The translations under genes were made by a program, and so were the position numbers. 64,000 bases of DNA. Origin: Microthrixaceae bacterium. GTDB lineage: Bacteria > Actinomycetota > Acidimicrobiia > Acidimicrobiales > Microtrichaceae. Shown here piece by piece: positions 9,219 through 17,601 of this stretch; the stretch's first letter is position 1; every line of letters starts with the position of its first letter. Location: the NCBI GenBank assembly GCA_023957995.1, contig JAMLGK010000001.1:393690-457689 (forward strand), read 5' to 3'. The notes under the pieces were generated by a model, which had not been told where the DNA came from, did not search any database, and saw only the letters and a program-made list of their open reading frames with translations.

Positions 9219-9784
9219 CGTCGACCGCCGGCCGACGCGTCGGCGGCGACCAGCTCCAGCACCCGGTCGCCCACCTGGTCCACGGTCAGACCATCCACAT
9301 CGACCACGTCGGTGGCCACCTCGGCATACAGCGGCGTCCGTTCGGTCACCATCGCCTCGAGCCGTTCAGCCAGGTCCGACCCTGCTGATGCGTCCGACCC
9401 TGCTGATGTGGACCACAGCAGCGGGCGGGTCGCCCCGTCACCGGCCAGTCGCTCCACGAGGGTGTCGGTGCGGGCCCGCAACCAGAGCACGGTGCGACCC
9501 GACAGGAGATCCCGGGCGCCGGGAGTGGTCACCACTCCCCCACCCGTCGCGATCACCGCCGGGGGTCCGGCCAGAACCCGACGCAGGGCCTCGAGCTCGA
9601 GTCGACGGAATCCTGCCTCGCCCCGATCGGCGAACAGGCGCGCCACCGACGCACCGGCGTCATCCTCGACCAGGGAGTCCAGGTCGCGGGCCGGAAGGCC
9701 CGCCCGTGATGCCACCCACTCGGCGACCGTCGACTTGCCGGTGCCGGAGAGCCCAACCAGCACCACCGATGCGTCGAGGCTCAC
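9215..9784 (-). CDS. aroK: Shikimate kinase
   Basis: This 189-residue kinase phosphorylates shikimate with ATP. The Walker A loop is LVGLSGTGKST near the N-terminus. The shikimate-binding Asp lies in DLDSLVE, and the GFRRLELEAL and VIATGGGVV blocks follow. The lid Arg is in the RPLL segment. Just after that, an 18-bp tandem duplication adds a Ser-Ala-Gly-Ser-Asp repeat, lengthening the stretch between the lid and the RTPLYAEVA helix beyond the usual protein of about 170 residues. It overlaps aroB by 4 nt and is itself overlapped by the gene upstream. Confidence 0.95.
   Translation of the reverse strand: MSLDASVVLVGLSGTGKSTVAEWVASRAGLPARDLDSLVEDDAGASVARLFADRGEAGFRRLELEALRRVLAGPPAVIATGGGVVTTPGARDLLSGRTVLWLRARTDTLVERLAGDGATRPLLWSTSAGSDASAGSDLAERLEAMVTERTPLYAEVATDVVDVDGLTVDQVGDRVLELVAADASAGGRR
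9375..9410. repeat. 18-bp tandem duplication inside aroK
   Basis: Two adjacent copies of an 18-bp unit (TCCGACCCTGCTGATGCG, then the same with the final CG as TG) lie in frame and add a six-residue repeat (Ser-Ala-Gly-Ser-Asp plus one variable residue) to shikimate kinase. Confidence 0.85.
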
Positions 9785-10707
9785 GCCACCGAAACCGGAC
9801 CCTCGCCGAGCAACTCGTGCAGAGCACCCTTCAGCGGCATCGTCGGAACGTCGTGGGCCTCCAGAACTATCGAGACGCCCTGGTCACACTCGAACACCAC
9901 AACGGTGGAATTGCGCTTGGCCTTGACTCCCAAGCGGAACTTGGCCTCGTCGGAGTTCTGCGCCTCCACGCTCCGGATCGACTCCCACGGAAGGCGGAAC
10001 TCCGGCCCGTTGGGGCCCGACACCGCGAGTCCCTGGGCGTCGAGAACCGCCACGCACTTCTTGCGACGCTTCGTCTGGCCCGGATATCCGCCGTGGTACA
10101 CGACATCCTCGAGGGTGAGTTCGCCGCGGGTTCCCCCCGAGACGACTCCGGGAAGCGGTGGGCCGTCCCCGGGAAGCGGCCTGTCATCCGGCGCGGCCCA
10201 CAGGGGCGCATCCACGCCCGGGGCCGAGGCTGCCTCGCCGGCAGCGGCCGCAGCGGCGGCTTCGGGTGGGGTCGCCGAGTCGGCGGAGAAAGGTGAAGGC
10301 GAAGGGACGGAGTCGGCCGGGGCCGAAGTGGCTTGCTCGGTACCGCTGGCCTCTGCGCCCTCGGGAATCATCTGACCGCTGTCGAGCAGCTCCCGTAGAC
10401 GGTCGACCACCTGGTCGCAGAACGGCTCGGGCCACAGGGCCCGGAACAACGGCTCACCGTCGAAGGAAGCCTCGATCGGGATCTTCGAATCCGCTGGATC
10501 TCCCACCGCGTCGAGGTTCAACAGACGGCGGAGGTCCAACCAGCGCGGCGACCCTTCGCCGCCCACCGGCGTGGAGCCGAGCGAGTGTCCGGCCAGCACG
10601 AACAGGACGGCCTGGCCATCGGGCTCATGACCGAGCACACCGCGACCGACCGCATCCGGGGCAGAGACATCGCCGCTGGTGGGATCGCCTTGGCTTGACT
10701 GGACCAC
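9781..10707 (-). CDS. Uncharacterised protein with low-complexity middle
   Basis: I do not recognise this protein of about 308 residues. Residues 1-110 look globular. A central stretch of about 90 residues is rich in Ala, Pro, Ser and Glu and is probably disordered. The last 110 residues look like a compact beta domain with a final helix, beginning near GTRGELTLEDVVYHGGYPG and including RRKKCVAVLD and LPWESIRSVEAQ; a PH-like fold is one possibility. No signal peptide or membrane helix is seen. The GTG start at 10707 has AGAGAGG at 6-nt spacing; a GTG 45 nt further upstream is possible. Its stop overlaps the aroK start by 4 nt, so it is co-translated with the aro genes. Confidence 0.7.
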   Translation of the reverse strand: MVQSSQGDPTSGDVSAPDAVGRGVLGHEPDGQAVLFVLAGHSLGSTPVGGEGSPRWLDLRRLLNLDAVGDPADSKIPIEASFDGEPLFRALWPEPFCDQVVDRLRELLDSGQMIPEGAEASGTEQATSAPADSVPSPSPFSADSATPPEAAAAAAAGEAASAPGVDAPLWAAPDDRPLPGDGPPLPGVVSGGTRGELTLEDVVYHGGYPGQTKRRKKCVAVLDAQGLAVSGPNGPEFRLPWESIRSVEAQNSDEAKFRLGVKAKRNSTVVVFECDQGVSIVLEAHDVPTMPLKGALHELLGEGPVSVA

Positions 10708-10830
10708 AGTGTCCTCTCTGGAACTCGAAACTCTGGTGGATGCGCGGACCACAGGGTGCCCGGTCCACGACCGAAGCCCAGCTTACCGACAGCTACCCCT
10801 GCTCGGACGCGCAGGTCGGGGCGTTCCGGT

Positions 10831-12129
10831 TCAGCCTTCTTCGCCGTCACCGAGAGCGGCTGCAATGGCTTCTGCCGCCTTCGGGCTCAGCCGACCGATC
10901 TGTGCCAGCACGTTGTCGGCTCCACTCCCACCGGAGGGCTCTGCGGCACCGGAGGGATCCTCGGGTGGACCGAACGCTCCGGCCGAACCCGCAGGAAGGT
11001 CGGTGAAGGCATCCGCGGCGGGCGCCGAGCCGGCGACGTTGTCGAAGTGCACCGATTGATCCGGCCCCACGAGGTCGTCGATCGGGAAATGGTCGGGAAA
11101 GGCATCGACCCCGCCGGACCCGTCGTCATCGGTGAAGGACGTGTCGGGTTGCCCGCCGAATCCGGACCCGTCGACACCCGCGCTCTCGTAGTTCGTGCTG
11201 TCCGGCGCCACGGTGTCGGCACCGGTGCTCTCGAACGCCCTGCTCTCGAACCTCGGGTTGTCGCCATTCACTCCCTCGAAGGCAGCACCCTCGAAGGCAG
11301 CACCCTCGAAGGCAGCACCCTCGAAGGCAGCACCCTCGGACGCGGCGGTCTCGAAGCCTGCAGAGGCGAACCCGGCGGTCTCGAAGCGAGGGGTGTCGAA
11401 CCCGGTGGTGTCGCTCGCCGTGGCATCCGCCGCAGCCCCGTCGAAGGTCGGGGGCATCTCGTGGGGGTCGGTACCGGACGTCTCGGTCGCCGCCTCCTCA
11501 GAGGTGACCACGTCATCTGGTCGCAGCGCGGCGCGAGGCTCCGTCTCGGGGCATGGTTCGCCGATCACGACCAGCGACCGCTCCACCAGGTCCGCTATGC
11601 GGCGGCAGCCCTCGAACTCGCCGAGTTGGAGCGTCTCCAACAGTGACTCCACCTCCGGGTCGGGTCCACAGGCGACCAACAGGGACCATTCCTCGGCGGC
11701 GATCGTCACCTCGGCGGTGTCCAACGAAGGTGCTAGGGAAACGACGTGGCGCTCACCGGGGACGACCTCACGGATCCGTTCCCAGTCGGCGAGCATCGAG
11801 GTGGCGGCTTCGACCGCTTCCGTGGTGCCTGCGGAGAAGGGCCGCTCGACGGGAGCGTCATCGGCCAGGAACTCGAAGGACCCCTGTTCGAACAGGAAGA
11901 ACTCGAACACCACGTCCGCGGCAGAGGTGGGCGGCGCCCCCTCCATGTCGCCCGAGATGATCCGACCCTCGTCCACCCACAACGAGCCACGACCTCGGTC
12001 GCCCTCGATGTCGAGCCGACCGGTCTTGGAGGATGCCCCCAACAACTGGAGCACATCCGCTATCGGAAACGAGTCGATTGTTCCTTGCAGTGCCACGGCG
12101 CGTTCTCCTGACGGGTATGGAGAACTCAT
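10831..12129 (-). CDS. DUF4388 (PATAN-like) protein with repeat-rich tail
   Basis: The N-terminal 90 residues (LQGTIDSFPIADVLQLLG, KTGRLDIEGDRGRGSLWVDEG, EFFLFEQGSFEF) match the DUF4388/PATAN domain, often found in bacterial signalling and gliding-type proteins. A second globular part reaches residue 210. The remaining half is low complexity, acidic and Ser/Gly rich. It contains pentads with a central Phe (AFEGA four times in a row plus degenerate copies) and ends in a short helix. There is no signal peptide. The gene lies between aroE and the aro-coupled unknown gene, in the same direction. A role in signalling is only inferred from the domain. Confidence 0.75.
   Translation of the reverse strand: MSSPYPSGERAVALQGTIDSFPIADVLQLLGASSKTGRLDIEGDRGRGSLWVDEGRIISGDMEGAPPTSAADVVFEFFLFEQGSFEFLADDAPVERPFSAGTTEAVEAATSMLADWERIREVVPGERHVVSLAPSLDTAEVTIAAEEWSLLVACGPDPEVESLLETLQLGEFEGCRRIADLVERSLVVIGEPCPETEPRAALRPDDVVTSEEAATETSGTDPHEMPPTFDGAAADATASDTTGFDTPRFETAGFASAGFETAASEGAAFEGAAFEGAAFEGAAFEGVNGDNPRFESRAFESTGADTVAPDSTNYESAGVDGSGFGGQPDTSFTDDDGSGGVDAFPDHFPIDDLVGPDQSVHFDNVAGSAPAADAFTDLPAGSAGAFGPPEDPSGAAEPSGGSGADNVLAQIGRLSPKAAEAIAAALGDGEEG
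11273..11332. repeat. Four perfect 15-bp tandem repeats in the DUF4388 gene
   Basis: The unit CCCTCGAAGGCAGCA is repeated four times without mismatch, followed by a diverged copy. It encodes Phe-Glu-Gly-Ala-Ala pentads on the minus strand. Copy number is likely to vary between strains by slippage. Confidence 0.9.
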
Positions 12130-12150
12130 CGGCAGCTCAGGTGCCCGGGT

Positions 12151-12987
12151 TCAGTTTTCGGCTGCAAATCCCGCAGCAGCTGCCATGACATCGACCGGAG
12201 CGGCCAGTTCCGTCATGAGCTCGAACGCAACTGCAGCCTGGTGCACGAGCATTCCGAGACCGCCCACGGTGCGGCATCCCGCGGTCTCCGCGGCCTCCAG
12301 CAGCGGAGTGCGCAGCGGCTCGTAGACCAGATCGCTGACCACCAGGGCCGGGAACAGCTTCTCTGCGGGCACCACCGGCGGATCGTCGGGACCCATGCCC
12401 AACGGTGTGGCGTTCACCAGAAGATCAGCGGAGGCGAGGGCGTCTCCGAGCTCGTCATGACCGATCGAACGCCCGGTTGCGGCCAGTCCCGCTGCGACCG
12501 ACCCCCGCTCGGCATTGCGGTTGCACACCACCACCTCGGTGGCGCCGGACCGGCCGAGCGCATGGATCACCGCACGTGCGGCGCCGCCTGCGCCGACCAC
12601 GACGCAGCGCATTCCCGAAGGATCCACACCCTGCGCCCTCAGCGAAGCCACATAGCCGGCTCCATCGGTGTTGTGGCCGGTGAGCACACCGTCGGAGTTG
12701 GTGATGCAGTTCACCGCACCGAGGCGATCGGCCTCGTCGCTGAGGTGGTCCAGAGCGGGAATCACCTCCGCCTTGTGGGGCATCGTGACCGACAGCCCGG
12801 CGATGCCGAGGGTGCGCATCGCCTTCACAGCATCGGCGCCCCCGCCGGCAGGCACCGTGAAGGCGGCGTAGACCCAGTCGATCCCGGCCGCTCCGAAGGC
12901 CGCGTTGAATATCGACGGAGAGCGACTGTGTTCCACCGGATCCCCGATGACTGCCGCCACACGCGTGGTCGCGGTGACCCCGGGCAC
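12151..12987 (-). CDS. aroE: Shikimate dehydrogenase
   Basis: This 278-residue NADPH-dependent enzyme reduces 3-dehydroshikimate to shikimate. The substrate motif PVEHSRSPSIFNAAF is at the N-terminus, the catalytic Lys is in VTMPHKAEV, the second active-site block is NTDGAGYV, and the Rossmann nucleotide site is VVVGAGGAARAV followed by CNRN. It follows mltG with only 2 nt between stop and start. The aro pathway genes in this window are therefore split into aroE here and aroK-aroB-aroQ about 2.4 kb downstream, separated by two uncharacterised genes. Confidence 0.95.
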   Translation of the reverse strand: MPGVTATTRVAAVIGDPVEHSRSPSIFNAAFGAAGIDWVYAAFTVPAGGGADAVKAMRTLGIAGLSVTMPHKAEVIPALDHLSDEADRLGAVNCITNSDGVLTGHNTDGAGYVASLRAQGVDPSGMRCVVVGAGGAARAVIHALGRSGATEVVVCNRNAERGSVAAGLAATGRSIGHDELGDALASADLLVNATPLGMGPDDPPVVPAEKLFPALVVSDLVYEPLRTPLLEAAETAGCRTVGGLGMLVHQAAVAFELMTELAAPVDVMAAAAGFAAEN

Positions 12988-12989
12988 TA

Positions 12990-14132
12990 CTAGAACACTC
13001 CGTCGGCCTGGGCCTGCGCCTTGGCCCGCTGGAACTCGGAGTACGAGTCGGTGAACAGGTGTGACGGCGGTTCGTTCGACACCAACACGTAGTAGCGCCA
13101 GTCGCCCTCGGGCGGATCGATGGCAGCGCTCAGGGCCGCCATCGAGGGCAGTCCGATCGGCGTGGGGGGCAGCCCGGCGTTCACCCTGGTGTTGTAGGGA
13201 GTGTCTGCCTCGAGGTCCGACTTGGTGAGCTCGCCGGAATCCCTGCCCAACCCGTAGAGGATCGACGCATCGATGCCGAGCGGCTCGCCCTCGTCGAGTC
13301 GGTTGTAGATCACCCTGGCGATCTGACCCCGCTCCTCTTCGGGCTGGCCCGTCTCGCGTTCGGCCAGTGACGCCACCTTGAGTACGTCGTAGGCGCTGAA
13401 CCCGCGCAACGTCTCGGCCCGCTCGTAACCGAGCTCGTCGAGGTTGGATGACATCTCGTCGGACAGTGTCTGGAGGATCTCGGTCGCTGTCGCGTCGTCG
13501 GAGAACTCGTAGGTGTCGGGGAAGAGCAAGCCCTCCCAGTTCGAGGTGCCCTCGGGCAGGTAGTCCGAGGTGACCTGCCCGGACCCGAGAGCGAGCAGCA
13601 GGTCGTCCTCGGTCACGCCCGGATGCTGTTCGGCGATCTGGGCCAGGGCTTCGCTCAGTCGCACCCCCTCTGTGACGCGGACCTGTGTGGCTCCCACGGG
13701 CAGCGGACCCTCGTCGAGGACATCGATCGCCTGGTCGAAGCTCGAGTTCACACGGAAGTCGGTGTAGTTCCCCGCTTCCCAGGGCCCCGCACCCTTGAGT
13801 CCCACATAGCGGGCAAAGAGCCCGGCGTCGCTGATCACGTCGGCCTTCGCGAGGATCCCGGCGATCGAGTCCGTCGAGGATCCCGTGGGTATCTCGATGC
13901 TCTGGACCAGTTCTCCGGGGTCACCGGAGGGGTCGATCTTGCGGGACACCCAGAACAGCAGGCCACCGATCGTGAATGCGAGCAGCAGAACCACGACGAG
14001 ACCGATGGTGAGCACCTTGCGGCCGCCGTTGGTCTCCGCGGGCAGTTCCACCCAGTCCTCGGTCACCGTTCGTTGGCGCCTGACACGTCGCTCGCTGTCG
14101 CTCGGTCGGCTGGGTTCAGTCGGGGCAGACAT
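12990..14132 (-). CDS. mltG: Endolytic murein transglycosylase MltG
   Basis: This inner-membrane lytic transglycosylase of 380 residues cleaves nascent glycan strands and limits their length. A charged cytoplasmic N-terminus of about 55 residues is followed by one membrane helix (VLTIGLVVVLLLAFTIGG), a LysM-like region, and the YceG domain with the catalytic Glu in SLAERETGQ and the conserved YNTRVNAGLPPTPIG. The ATG at 14132 (MSAPTEPS) is preferred over upstream codons because it fits the family and overlaps the ruvX end by only 17 nt. The order ruvX-mltG-aroE is conserved in actinobacteria. Confidence 0.95.
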   Translation of the reverse strand: MSAPTEPSRPSDSERRVRRQRTVTEDWVELPAETNGGRKVLTIGLVVVLLLAFTIGGLLFWVSRKIDPSGDPGELVQSIEIPTGSSTDSIAGILAKADVISDAGLFARYVGLKGAGPWEAGNYTDFRVNSSFDQAIDVLDEGPLPVGATQVRVTEGVRLSEALAQIAEQHPGVTEDDLLLALGSGQVTSDYLPEGTSNWEGLLFPDTYEFSDDATATEILQTLSDEMSSNLDELGYERAETLRGFSAYDVLKVASLAERETGQPEEERGQIARVIYNRLDEGEPLGIDASILYGLGRDSGELTKSDLEADTPYNTRVNAGLPPTPIGLPSMAALSAAIDPPEGDWRYYVLVSNEPPSHLFTDSYSEFQRAKAQAQADGVF

Positions 14133-14571
14133 CTGGGTGGGGGTCCTCGTGATCTTCGGTGCGGGTCTGGTCCAGCCACCCCTGGAGGATGACCGCCGCC
14201 GCGGATGAATCCACGTGTCGACGGCTCCCGGCGGTGTCGAAGCCTGCATCGTGCAGCATCCGCTGGGCATGGACCGTACTCAGCCGCTCATCGTAGGTCC
14301 GCACGGGAACCGCGAGTGCTCGGCCCAGGCGTGCGACCTCCTTGCGGGTGCGGCGTGCCGCCGGACCCTCTGAGCCGTCCAGCGACAGCGGAAGGCCCAC
14401 CACGACGATCTCGGCCTCTGCCTCATCGACCAGTTCGGCTATCGCGGCATGGTCCGCGCCCCAGTCGGCCCCACGCTCGAGGGTGGCGCTCGGGAGTGCG
14501 AGCGTGCCCTCGGAATCCGACACGGCGACCCCGATCCGAACCGAGCCGAGATCGAGACCGATCGAGCGCAC
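14116..14571 (-). CDS. ruvX: Putative pre-16S rRNA nuclease / Holliday junction resolvase-like protein
   Basis: This 151-residue RNase H-fold protein of the YqgF/RuvX family is implicated in trimming the 5' end of 16S rRNA, and in Mycobacterium in Holliday junction cleavage. Conserved features are GLDLGSVRIGVAVSD with the first catalytic Asp, VVGLPLSLDGSEG, YDERLSTVHA with the Glu, and the terminal DSSAAAVILQGWLD with another acidic site. It lies directly after alaS (3-nt gap) and overlaps mltG. Confidence 0.93.
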   Translation of the reverse strand: MRSIGLDLGSVRIGVAVSDSEGTLALPSATLERGADWGADHAAIAELVDEAEAEIVVVGLPLSLDGSEGPAARRTRKEVARLGRALAVPVRTYDERLSTVHAQRMLHDAGFDTAGSRRHVDSSAAAVILQGWLDQTRTEDHEDPHPDVCPD

Positions 14572-14574
14572 GGC

Positions 14575-17175
14575 TCAGCTCACACCGAGCTCGTCACGCA
14601 CGAGGGCGAGCGCATCGTCGAGGCGCTCCGGAAGCTTGCCACCGGCGACGGCCAGATCGGCAGCCTTGCCACCTCCGCCGCCCACGAGCTTCGCAGCGCC
14701 CGCGATCAGCTCCGACGCGTTGCGGCCGGCGTCGGCGGTGACCGCTGCGACGAGCGCGACTCCCTTGCCACCCGGAGAGGCGCCGAGCACAACGGTCTCG
14801 ATACCCGGGCGGTCCCGCAGTGCCACCGCCAGCTCGCGCACGTCCTCCCGACGGTCCGCTTCGACGCGAGCGACGATCGTGCCGTCGACCGCGGCCGCGG
14901 CCAACTCCTCGGACTGGTTGCCGGTCAGCTCCCGCCGCAGCTGCTTCACCTCTGAACGGAGCGAGTCGAGTTCGCCCAGCCGCTTGCGGAGACCGCCCTC
15001 GAGATCCTCGGGGGGGACCCCGAGGGAATCCGCCACTGCCGCCAGCCGGGCCTCGCTCTCACGCAGCAGTTGCAGCGACCCGGTGCCGGTGACCGCTTCG
15101 ATACGCCGGACGTTGGAGCCGATCGAACCTTCGGACACGATCTTGACGAGGCCGATGTCTCCGAGGGCCGACACGTGGGTGCCACCGCAGAGTTCGATGC
15201 TGTGGTTGCCGGCGCGCAGCACCCGGACCACCTCGCCGTACTTCTCGCCGAAGAACGCTATGGCCCCGAGCTCGCGCGCATCGTCCATGGAGGTCTCGAA
15301 GTGTTCCACCGGGGCGTTGGAGAGAACCTCGGCGTTGACGAGGTCCTCGATCCTCGCCAGCTGGTCTGGCGTGACCCCTTCATGGTGCGAGAAGTCGAAC
15401 CTCAGGCGCTCCGCGGAGACCAGTGAGCCCTGCTGTTGCACGTGGTCTCCCAGTTCGCTGCGAAGCGCCCAGTGCAACAGGTGTGTGGCGGTGTGGTTGC
15501 GCCGGATGGCAGCGCGCCGCCCGGAGTCGATCGTGGCGGTGACCCGGGTCCCCTCCTCGGGGATCACCCCGCTGTGCGGATCCACGCGGTGGAGGTGTAG
15601 CCCCGGAAGGACCATCTGGGTGTCGAGGACGCGCAGTGAGGACTCCGGCGAGCTGATCGTCCCCTCGTCCCCCACCTGCCCGCCTGATTCGGCGTAGAAC
15701 GGTGTCGTGTCGAGATAGATGGCGTCGCCCGATGCGTGGACCACGGTGGCCTCACAGGAATCGGTCTCCCGTCCCACGAACGCGGTGGGGCCGTGGGCGG
15801 CCAATACCGAGCGGGCCTGTTCGGCTTCCTCGCCGGCGTCCACTCCGGTGGAACGCCCGCCGGCCTTCGATCGTTCGCGCTGGGCTGCCATGGCCTCCTC
15901 GAAGCCCGGGCGGTCGACCGAGGCGCCGCGCAGTTCGGCCATCTCGCTGGTGACCTCGAGGGGGAACCCATAGGTGTCGTGCAACACGAACGCGACCTCG
16001 CCGTCGAGCTGCTCCCCGTCGTCGAGCTTGTCGATCTCTGCATCGAGGAGCACCGAACCCCGCTCAAGGGTCTGGCGGAAGCGCCCCTCCTCGCGGTCGA
16101 TCATCTCGATGATCTGATCCTGCGAGCTCACCAGACCCGGATAGGCAGCGCCCATCTCCTGCACACAGGACCGGACCATCGTCGGCATGACCTGGTCGTG
16201 GACATCGAGCATGTAGGCGAATCGCACCGCGCGCCGGATGATCCGTCGCAGCACGTAGCCGCGCTCCTCGTTGGAGGGGATCACGCCGTCGGCGACCAGG
16301 AAGGTGGCCGTTCTGGTGTGATCGGCGAGCAGGCGCAGTCCGATGTCGGAGAGGTCGCTGGATCCCAGTTTCTGGCCAGTGACGGACTGCGCTGTGTCGA
16401 GGAGCGCGGTCAGCACGTCGGCCGAGTACAGCGATGGGCTTCCTGCCAGCACGGCGAGCGTGCGCTCGAGACCGGCACCGGTGTCGACGTTGCGAGCGGG
16501 CAGATCATCGAGCCGTCCGTCCGGACCTCGGAAGTACTGGGTGAACACGAGGTTCCAGATCTCCACGAAACGGTTCTCGGCCTCGGGGTTGGCGGGCCCG
16601 CCGCCGGGGCCGAGTTCGGGCCCGTAGTCCCAGAACACCTCGGAGCTGGGTCCGCACGGACCGGTCTCGCCCATCTCCCAGAAGTTGTCCGCGTCCAGGC
16701 GCTGGATCCGCTCGTGGGGTACGCCCACCGAGTCGGCCCAGATCTGTTCGGCCTCGTCGTCGGTCGTGTGCACGGTGACCCACATCCGGTCGCCGTCCAG
16801 GCCGAGACGTTCGGTCAGGAACTCCCACGCCCAGGGGATCGCCTCTGGCTTGAAGTAGTCACCGAAGGAGAAGTTCCCGAGCATCTCGAAGAACGACAGG
16901 TGGCGCGGAGAACGACCGATCGCATCGAGATCGTTGTGCTTGCCGCCCGCCCGCACGCACTTCTGCACCGAGACTGCCCGCGGTGGGTCGTACGGAACCG
17001 GTTCCTCTCCCAGGAAGTACGACACGAACGGCATCATCCCCGAGTTGGTGAACATCGGCGCAGAGGGATGGGTGGGGATGAGGCTGGCCGACGGCACCAC
17101 CGTGTGGGCGCGTTCGGCAAAGAACTCGTTCCAGGCCGCGCGCAGCCCGTTTGCGGTCGACACCTCCGAGGTCAC
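14575..17175 (-). CDS. alaS: Alanine-tRNA ligase
   Basis: This class II synthetase of about 866 residues charges tRNA-Ala. The catalytic core begins at LRAAWNEFFAERAH and includes SLIPTHPSAPMFTNSGM. The editing domain shows the zinc-binding HTATHLLHWAL and CGGTHVSALGDIG. The C-terminal C-Ala domain contains GGGGGKAADLA. The reading frame stays open for another 135 codons upstream, but family alignment puts the start at the GTG at 17175 (MTSEVSTANG), with a weak GAGAG ribosome site. The order is DUF6167-like gene, alaS, ruvX, mltG, as in Streptomyces and Mycobacterium. Confidence 0.96.
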   Translation of the reverse strand: MTSEVSTANGLRAAWNEFFAERAHTVVPSASLIPTHPSAPMFTNSGMMPFVSYFLGEEPVPYDPPRAVSVQKCVRAGGKHNDLDAIGRSPRHLSFFEMLGNFSFGDYFKPEAIPWAWEFLTERLGLDGDRMWVTVHTTDDEAEQIWADSVGVPHERIQRLDADNFWEMGETGPCGPSSEVFWDYGPELGPGGGPANPEAENRFVEIWNLVFTQYFRGPDGRLDDLPARNVDTGAGLERTLAVLAGSPSLYSADVLTALLDTAQSVTGQKLGSSDLSDIGLRLLADHTRTATFLVADGVIPSNEERGYVLRRIIRRAVRFAYMLDVHDQVMPTMVRSCVQEMGAAYPGLVSSQDQIIEMIDREEGRFRQTLERGSVLLDAEIDKLDDGEQLDGEVAFVLHDTYGFPLEVTSEMAELRGASVDRPGFEEAMAAQRERSKAGGRSTGVDAGEEAEQARSVLAAHGPTAFVGRETDSCEATVVHASGDAIYLDTTPFYAESGGQVGDEGTISSPESSLRVLDTQMVLPGLHLHRVDPHSGVIPEEGTRVTATIDSGRRAAIRRNHTATHLLHWALRSELGDHVQQQGSLVSAERLRFDFSHHEGVTPDQLARIEDLVNAEVLSNAPVEHFETSMDDARELGAIAFFGEKYGEVVRVLRAGNHSIELCGGTHVSALGDIGLVKIVSEGSIGSNVRRIEAVTGTGSLQLLRESEARLAAVADSLGVPPEDLEGGLRKRLGELDSLRSEVKQLRRELTGNQSEELAAAAVDGTIVARVEADRREDVRELAVALRDRPGIETVVLGASPGGKGVALVAAVTADAGRNASELIAGAAKLVGGGGGKAADLAVAGGKLPERLDDALALVRDELGVS

Positions 17176-17243
17176 TTGACTCTCACGGTTTCTGGTCTCT
17201 CGGTCAGGGGACTCGCGGTTGGGGCCGACATGGTCCCGCAAGG

Positions 17244-17540
17244 TTACCGACCGCGTACCCGTTGCGGAACAGGGCGCAGGTGGCGATGGCGCAGATCGAC
17301 CGATGCATCGGTGCCGTGGAGCCGGCTCCGGAGCTCCAACTCCCGTTCCGACATCGCTTCGCGGCCCTCCCCCACGGCGGAGACCACGGCCCGCGCAGCG
17401 GCACGGGCACCTCTGCCCGCCACTGCCACCACCTGTTCGGCACCCAGGTCCTCGATCGCACCCCGAACCCGTCGCTGCGCCCACACGGTGCCCGAAGCAC
17501 CTGCTGCAGCACCGAGTCCCATCCAGAACAGTCGTCGCAT
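17244..17540 (-). CDS. Small membrane-anchored protein upstream of alaS (DUF6167-like)
   Basis: This small protein of 98 residues begins with a short hydrophobic helix (LFWMGLGAAAGASGTVWA) followed by a basic, helical, probably cytoplasmic tail. Its shape and its position immediately before alaS match the DUF6167 proteins of Streptomyces; the assignment rests on position and architecture more than sequence. In other actinobacteria it is preceded by a DUF948 gene. Here that partner is found 2.3 kb away (19878-20258), displaced by a plus-strand three-gene insert. Function unknown. Confidence 0.65.
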   Translation of the reverse strand: MRRLFWMGLGAAAGASGTVWAQRRVRGAIEDLGAEQVVAVAGRGARAAARAVVSAVGEGREAMSERELELRSRLHGTDASVDLRHRHLRPVPQRVRGR

Positions 17541-17601
17541 CCCCCCATGATGGCTCAGGTCGGAGGGTGGCACCGGCCATCCCGGTTAGCGTTGGACCCC
17601 G

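Noticed and set aside
15736..17550. A 604-codon open frame on the plus strand opposite alaS, and similar long frames opposite aspS, tgt, thrS and pyrC
   Set aside because: They mirror strongly coding genes on the other strand, have no recognisable domain, and arise because high G/C at third positions removes stop codons in the antisense frames.
17587..17592. TAGCGT before the MscS gene as a leaderless promoter (also TAGCAT before yajC)
   Set aside because: The spacing to the start codon is 9 nt, beyond the 6-8 nt seen for the other boxes, so they were not listed as promoters.
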